Part shown: one piece after another, positions 19,999 to 22,671 of the stretch
Layout: the number at the start of each line of letters is the position of its first letter
How positions within the stretch are numbered: position 1 is the stretch's first letter
From: a virus
DNA length: 22,671 bases
Reading direction: 5' to 3' (one strand)
Virus record (IMG/VR): IMGVR_UViG_3300028008_000116
Coordinates: 1-22,671 of that record
Notes under the pieces: generated by a model
What the model was told of the DNA's origin: nothing
Seen by the model: the letters and a program-made list of their open reading frames with translations, nothing else
Database searches by the model: none
Made by a program: the position numbers and the translations under genes

Positions 19999-22023
19999 TT
20001 ATACCTTCAGCATACATTCTATTAGTTTTAAGCCCTCATCTGTGCTTGATTCCAATGCAATACCTACACGATTTCCTTCTGAACTTCTACTTGCTCTTCC
20101 GTGTATGTCTGTATACACTACATCGCCTTTGTTGACAACACCAAATACACTTACAGGCACACGTCCTACTAATGCAATACCAAGTCCGCCTTCAAGATCC
20201 TTGTTCATTAAAAATGCTGGATCAGTAGTTACTACACCTGCTGGTACATCATCGGCACCACAGATTGTAACCTCTTGTGGTCCTCCAATGGATACTACTG
20301 TTCCACTATCATATGAAGCATCTGCTAAATATTTCTCTGCGATATCAGCATATCTTGCTTGTGTAGCAGTTGCAGTTATAATACCTGCAGTAAAATTTCC
20401 TGAGCCGTCTCGTGCTACTATAGTTGATGCAGTATTAGCACTTGTGGCGTTTGATGTTACAGTAAATGTACCACCTTCTGCACTAAGTGAACCACTTAGT
20501 CCTGTTCCTGCTACGGCACCTTCGCCTACATAATTGCCTGTGGTGTCAGTTCCAAGGGCAACACTGTTTGCCTGAATTGTTGTTGCAATGCTTATGCCTG
20601 CACTACCGTCAAAGTCTGCGGTTCCTACCACGTCTCCACTGAGTGCTATTGCCCTTGCAGTTGTGAGTGTAGCGGCACTTCCTGTTGTATTCTGATTAAG
20701 TGTTGCTACTCTTGCCGCGGCTACTGTGCCTGATGCGATGTTTGTTCCATTTAATGCAGTAATAGCTGAACCGGCACCTGCTAGTGTTGCTCCAGTAACT
20801 GCACCTGTGGCTATCACTGCCCCACCTGTTTTTAAATTACCACCTGCTACATTACCTGTAGCAGTAATATTGCCTGTTGCAGTCATTACACCGTCTACGG
20901 CAGTGCCTGTCGCACTTACTGTGAGTCTTGTTGTACCAGCAACTCCAACTGTGGTAGCGGCACCACTTGCAACAGTTACATTTGATGTGCCGTTTGTTAA
21001 AGCAGTTGTTGCAATGCCTGTTAAGAAACTACCGTTGCCTAAGAAGTTTGTACCACTTACGTTTCCGCTTGATACTACATTACCTGTTGAAACAACTCTA
21101 CCTGTTGTAAGTAAATTACCGCCTGATATATTACCTGCGGCGTTAGTAGTAATATTGCCAGTCACTGTAAGTGGTTTGATTACATCAAAGTTTGTGCCGT
21201 TTGTTTGGGCGGTTAGTACACCACCTGATGTGATTTCTACATTACCACCTGCACCACTGATACCTACAACTGTTGTGCCGTTTGCAATTTGTGTTACTGC
21301 TACGTTTGAAGCCGCCGTAACGTTGGATAAAAATCCACCATCACCTTTAAAAAATGCGCCGGCAATAATATTTCCAGTGCCAGTGGATACAATATTAACT
21401 GCTGAAATATTAGCACTTGACACTACATTCCCAGTTGCAACTACTCTGCCACCTGTTAGTAGATTACCACCACTTATGTTTCCGGATGATGTTACGTTTC
21501 CAGTTGTAACATGTTGTCCAGCAATTATAACATCTCGTGTAGCTATGATATTAGCACCAGAGATATTAGCAGTACTGGTTATATTTCCTGTTGCATTCAT
21601 CAGCACACTGTTCACTTGTGCAAATCTTAGTGTTGCATTACCGAGATATCTTGTGTTATTTGTGTCAGGAAGTACATTAGATCCAAATGATCCAGAAACA
21701 ACTAGTTGATCTCCAATGGTTACATCTTGTGTTACTGTTAAACTATTTGCTATAGCAATATCTCTGGAAACTGAAATATTTCCAGTAAATTCTGTCACAG
21801 TACCCGCGAAGTTAACTACGTTAGCACTTCCGGCAATTGTTATTGTAACGTTTGCACTATCAGCAACACTTAAATTTGAAGTCCCGTTTGGTACACTTGT
21901 TGGAGTAATGGTTGTATTATACAACTCTTGGAAGTTATCATTACATTTGATATAAGCAGTACGGATACCATCTCCAGTACCATCATTGGCAGTTGCGCCT
22001 ACATTTATTGTTTGTTGTGCCAT
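19999..22023 (-). CDS. Long repeat-rich tail-fibre-like protein (674 aa)
   Basis: It starts MAQQTINVGATANDGTGDGI and NDNFQELYNT (29-38), the N-terminus shared with the 153-aa protein upstream, so the two probably attach at the same sort of site. Residues about 145-410 repeat a roughly 15-residue unit (GNISGGNLL, GRVVSTGNVVSSGN and variants), likely a trimeric beta-helix shaft. The C-terminus (about 555-674: ARYADIAEKYLADASYDSGT; GRVPVSVFGVVNKGD; GRASRSSEGNRVGIALE) resembles a terminal domain common in tail fibres of marine and enteric phages, possibly a chaperone-type or tip domain. A late-promoter-like CATAAATA lies 28 bases upstream of the ATG, and AGAGGAAACC precedes the start. The stop is four bases from the next ATG. 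Confidence 0.85.
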   Translation of the reverse strand: MAQQTINVGATANDGTGDGIRTAYIKCNDNFQELYNTTITPTSVPNGTSNLSVADSANVTITIAGSANVVNFAGTVTEFTGNISVSRDIAIANSLTVTQDVTIGDQLVVSGSFGSNVLPDTNNTRYLGNATLRFAQVNSVLMNATGNITSTANISGANIIATRDVIIAGQHVTTGNVTSSGNISGGNLLTGGRVVATGNVVSSANISAVNIVSTGTGNIIAGAFFKGDGGFLSNVTAASNVAVTQIANGTTVVGISGAGGNVEITSGGVLTAQTNGTNFDVIKPLTVTGNITTNAAGNISGGNLLTTGRVVSTGNVVSSGNVSGTNFLGNGSFLTGIATTALTNGTSNVTVASGAATTVGVAGTTRLTVSATGTAVDGVMTATGNITATGNVAGGNLKTGGAVIATGAVTGATLAGAGSAITALNGTNIASGTVAAARVATLNQNTTGSAATLTTARAIALSGDVVGTADFDGSAGISIATTIQANSVALGTDTTGNYVGEGAVAGTGLSGSLSAEGGTFTVTSNATSANTASTIVARDGSGNFTAGIITATATQARYADIAEKYLADASYDSGTVVSIGGPQEVTICGADDVPAGVVTTDPAFLMNKDLEGGLGIALVGRVPVSVFGVVNKGDVVYTDIHGRASRSSEGNRVGIALESSTDEGLKLIECMLKV
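20794..21591 (-). repeat. Internal repeat region of the fibre gene
   Basis: Codons for residues about 145-410 contain degenerate repeats of ISGGNLL(T), RVV(S/A)TGNVVSS and TGNI/NV units. They are imperfect at DNA level, but blocks such as the ACCACC/TACTACA patterns recur. The region could support recombination with related fibre genes. Confidence 0.65.
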
Positions 22024-22050
22024 GGGTTTCCTCTAACATACTGTTATGAG

Positions 22051-22058
22051 TATTTATG
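22051..22058 (-). promoter_or_regulatory. Late-promoter-like box CATAAATA
   Basis: The minus strand reads TGCCATAAATACTCAT, 28 bases upstream of the ATG at 22023. It matches the box before the 153-aa gene (22552). Confidence 0.6.
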
Positions 22059-22066
22059 GCAAGAAG

Positions 22067-22528
22067 TTAGTTGAGATCGACCCAAGCAGATCCTGTGTAA
22101 CCTTGGAACTTTGTACCGGTTGTATTGAAAATTAGCATGCCAGCAGCTGGTTGTGTAATGGTTGCATCTCTTGCAGTATTATCTGCAAACGTAGGAAGTG
22201 AAATTGGTCCTGAGCTTATTACACCAGCAGTTCCAATATAGGCTCCTAATGGACGTATGTTTGCATTGCCAATATATCTTGTGTTGTTTACATCTGGTAT
22301 AAGATCTGATGCAGTACGTATTGTGCCTGTACCATCTGGACCAAGTACAATATCTTGATTGGTAACATAAGTTGAAACTGTGTTTCCGCTCATTGCAAGA
22401 TTTGAACTTACTGAATTTGCTCCATAGAGTTCTGTAAAATTATCGTTAGTCTTGTCCATTGCTGAACGTAGATTATCACCAGTTCCATCATTTGCACCGG
22501 TGCCAATGTTTATTGTTTGCTGTGCCAT
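22067..22528 (-). CDS. Short fibre-like protein (153 aa), paralogous N-terminus
   Basis: The start MAQQTINIGTGANDGTGDNL and NDNFTELYG match the 674-aa fibre's N-terminus, and IPDVNNTRYIGNANIR (78-93) matches its LPDTNNTRYLGNATLR (118-133). The C-terminus is different: GMLIFNTTGTKFQGYTGSAWVDLN, a tip typical of short tail fibres and head decoration proteins. The shared first 130 residues with a different end suggest duplication and swapping of distal domains. Expected to be a virion protein. A late-promoter-like box lies 24 bases upstream, and AAGGATTAGTAG precedes the ATG. Confidence 0.85.
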   Translation of the reverse strand: MAQQTINIGTGANDGTGDNLRSAMDKTNDNFTELYGANSVSSNLAMSGNTVSTYVTNQDIVLGPDGTGTIRTASDLIPDVNNTRYIGNANIRPLGAYIGTAGVISSGPISLPTFADNTARDATITQPAAGMLIFNTTGTKFQGYTGSAWVDLN

Positions 22529-22551
22529 CTACTAATCCTTTAATACTTGTG

Positions 22552-22559
22552 TATTTATG
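22552..22559 (-). promoter_or_regulatory. Late-promoter-like box CATAAATA
   Basis: The minus strand reads ATCCATAAATACACAAG, 24 bases upstream of the ATG at 22528 and just after the stop of the preceding partial gene. Confidence 0.6.
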
Positions 22560-22561
22560 GA

Positions 22562-22671
22562 TTAATTTATTTTTGAATACCTAACTATATTATCAGTACC
22601 TGTTACTGATTTATATCTTTCAATACCAGGAGTGCTGAAGATTACATCTCCTGTTACAATTTGTCTATAAT
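22562..22671 (-). CDS. C-terminal end of a further gene, 5' end outside window
   Basis: Translated by hand, the last 110 bases hold an open frame that ends VIFSTPGIERYKSVTGTDNI, then VRYSKIN and a TAA stop at 22564-22562. At least 36 codons are open to the window edge. No domain can be named from so short a tail, but the position in the fibre module and the Ser/Thr/Gly content fit a structural protein. Confidence 0.55.
   Translation of the reverse strand, partial: YRQIVTGDVIFSTPGIERYKSVTGTDNIVRYSKIN

Noticed and set aside
19988-20533. A 181-codon plus-strand frame
   Set aside because: Antisense to the conserved C-terminal domain of the 674-aa fibre protein. Pro/Ser/Thr bias is typical of a shadow frame.
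20794-21591. CRISPR-like repeat array
   Set aside because: Repeats are degenerate, contiguous and in frame with a fibre protein, with no spacers of fixed length.
20726-21709. A 327-codon plus-strand open frame
   Set aside because: It is antisense to the repeat region of the 674-aa fibre gene. Its product is a Val/Pro/Ala repeat that mirrors the complementary codons, and no ribosome site is seen.

Overview
The window reads as part of the genome of a T4-like marine myovirus, of the cyanophage or pelagiphage (SAR11 phage) type. The DNA is AT-rich and the genes are tightly packed, often overlapping by 4 to 26 bases. Nearly all lie on the minus strand. T4-type genes (clamp-loader gp44, a T4-type lysozyme, a gp31/GroES-like co-chaperonin) sit beside genes typical of ocean phages: phoH, a MazG-like pyrophosphatase, a radical SAM protein and long fibre genes that begin with a MAQQTIN-type or related N-terminus. 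No photosynthesis gene is present, so the host cannot be settled. A glutamine-riboswitch-like RNA of a type best known from marine cyanobacteria and their phages is the only host hint.

Reading minus-strand transcription from right to left. (1) Positions 22671 to about 14918 hold the virion/fibre module: the end of one gene, a 153-aa fibre-like protein, a 674-aa repeat fibre, a 1371-aa protein with Ig-like domains and an embedded class-3-lipase-like domain, and a 302-aa structural protein. Late-promoter-like boxes (NATAAATA) lie about 27 to 30 bases upstream of three of these starts. (2) Positions 14902 to 9360 run from a perfect sigma70 consensus promoter through mazG, three small T4-like genes (one a DnaE-like fragment), a virion-associated-looking protein, the co-chaperonin, the radical SAM protein, then gp44 with its own early promoter. 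(3) Positions 9341 to 6398 hold another early promoter, a small protein, a secreted protein, a DNA methyltransferase, adenine phosphoribosyltransferase and three small unknown genes. (4) Positions 6204 to 6405 on the plus strand hold a late-promoter-like box, a glutamine aptamer-like RNA and a 37-residue basic peptide gene. (5) Positions 6172 to 3663 hold an early promoter identical in its -35 region to the one at 9341, a 70-aa protein, a HAD nucleotidase, a half-length Na+/phosphate cotransporter, a possible 27-aa peptide, a class II aminoacyl-tRNA synthetase-like catalytic core, and six bases after its stop an unusual long-variable-arm tRNA with a GTT (Asn) anticodon. (6) phoH (2936 to 3658) is the other plus-strand gene. 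(7) Positions 2771 to 1 hold two T4-like proteins of unknown function, an SGNH hydrolase-like protein, and a lysis cassette of lysozyme, inner-membrane spanin and an overlapping outer-membrane spanin lipoprotein running off the left edge.

Together the genes cover nucleotide economy (MazG, APRT, HAD nucleotidase), phosphate (Na/Pi transporter, PhoH), nitrogen sensing (glutamine RNA plus peptide), translation (synthetase-like protein plus tRNA), replication (gp44), host recognition and lysis. The most unusual items are the synthetase/tRNA pair, the riboswitch-peptide unit and the lipase-like domain inside a fibre-sized protein.
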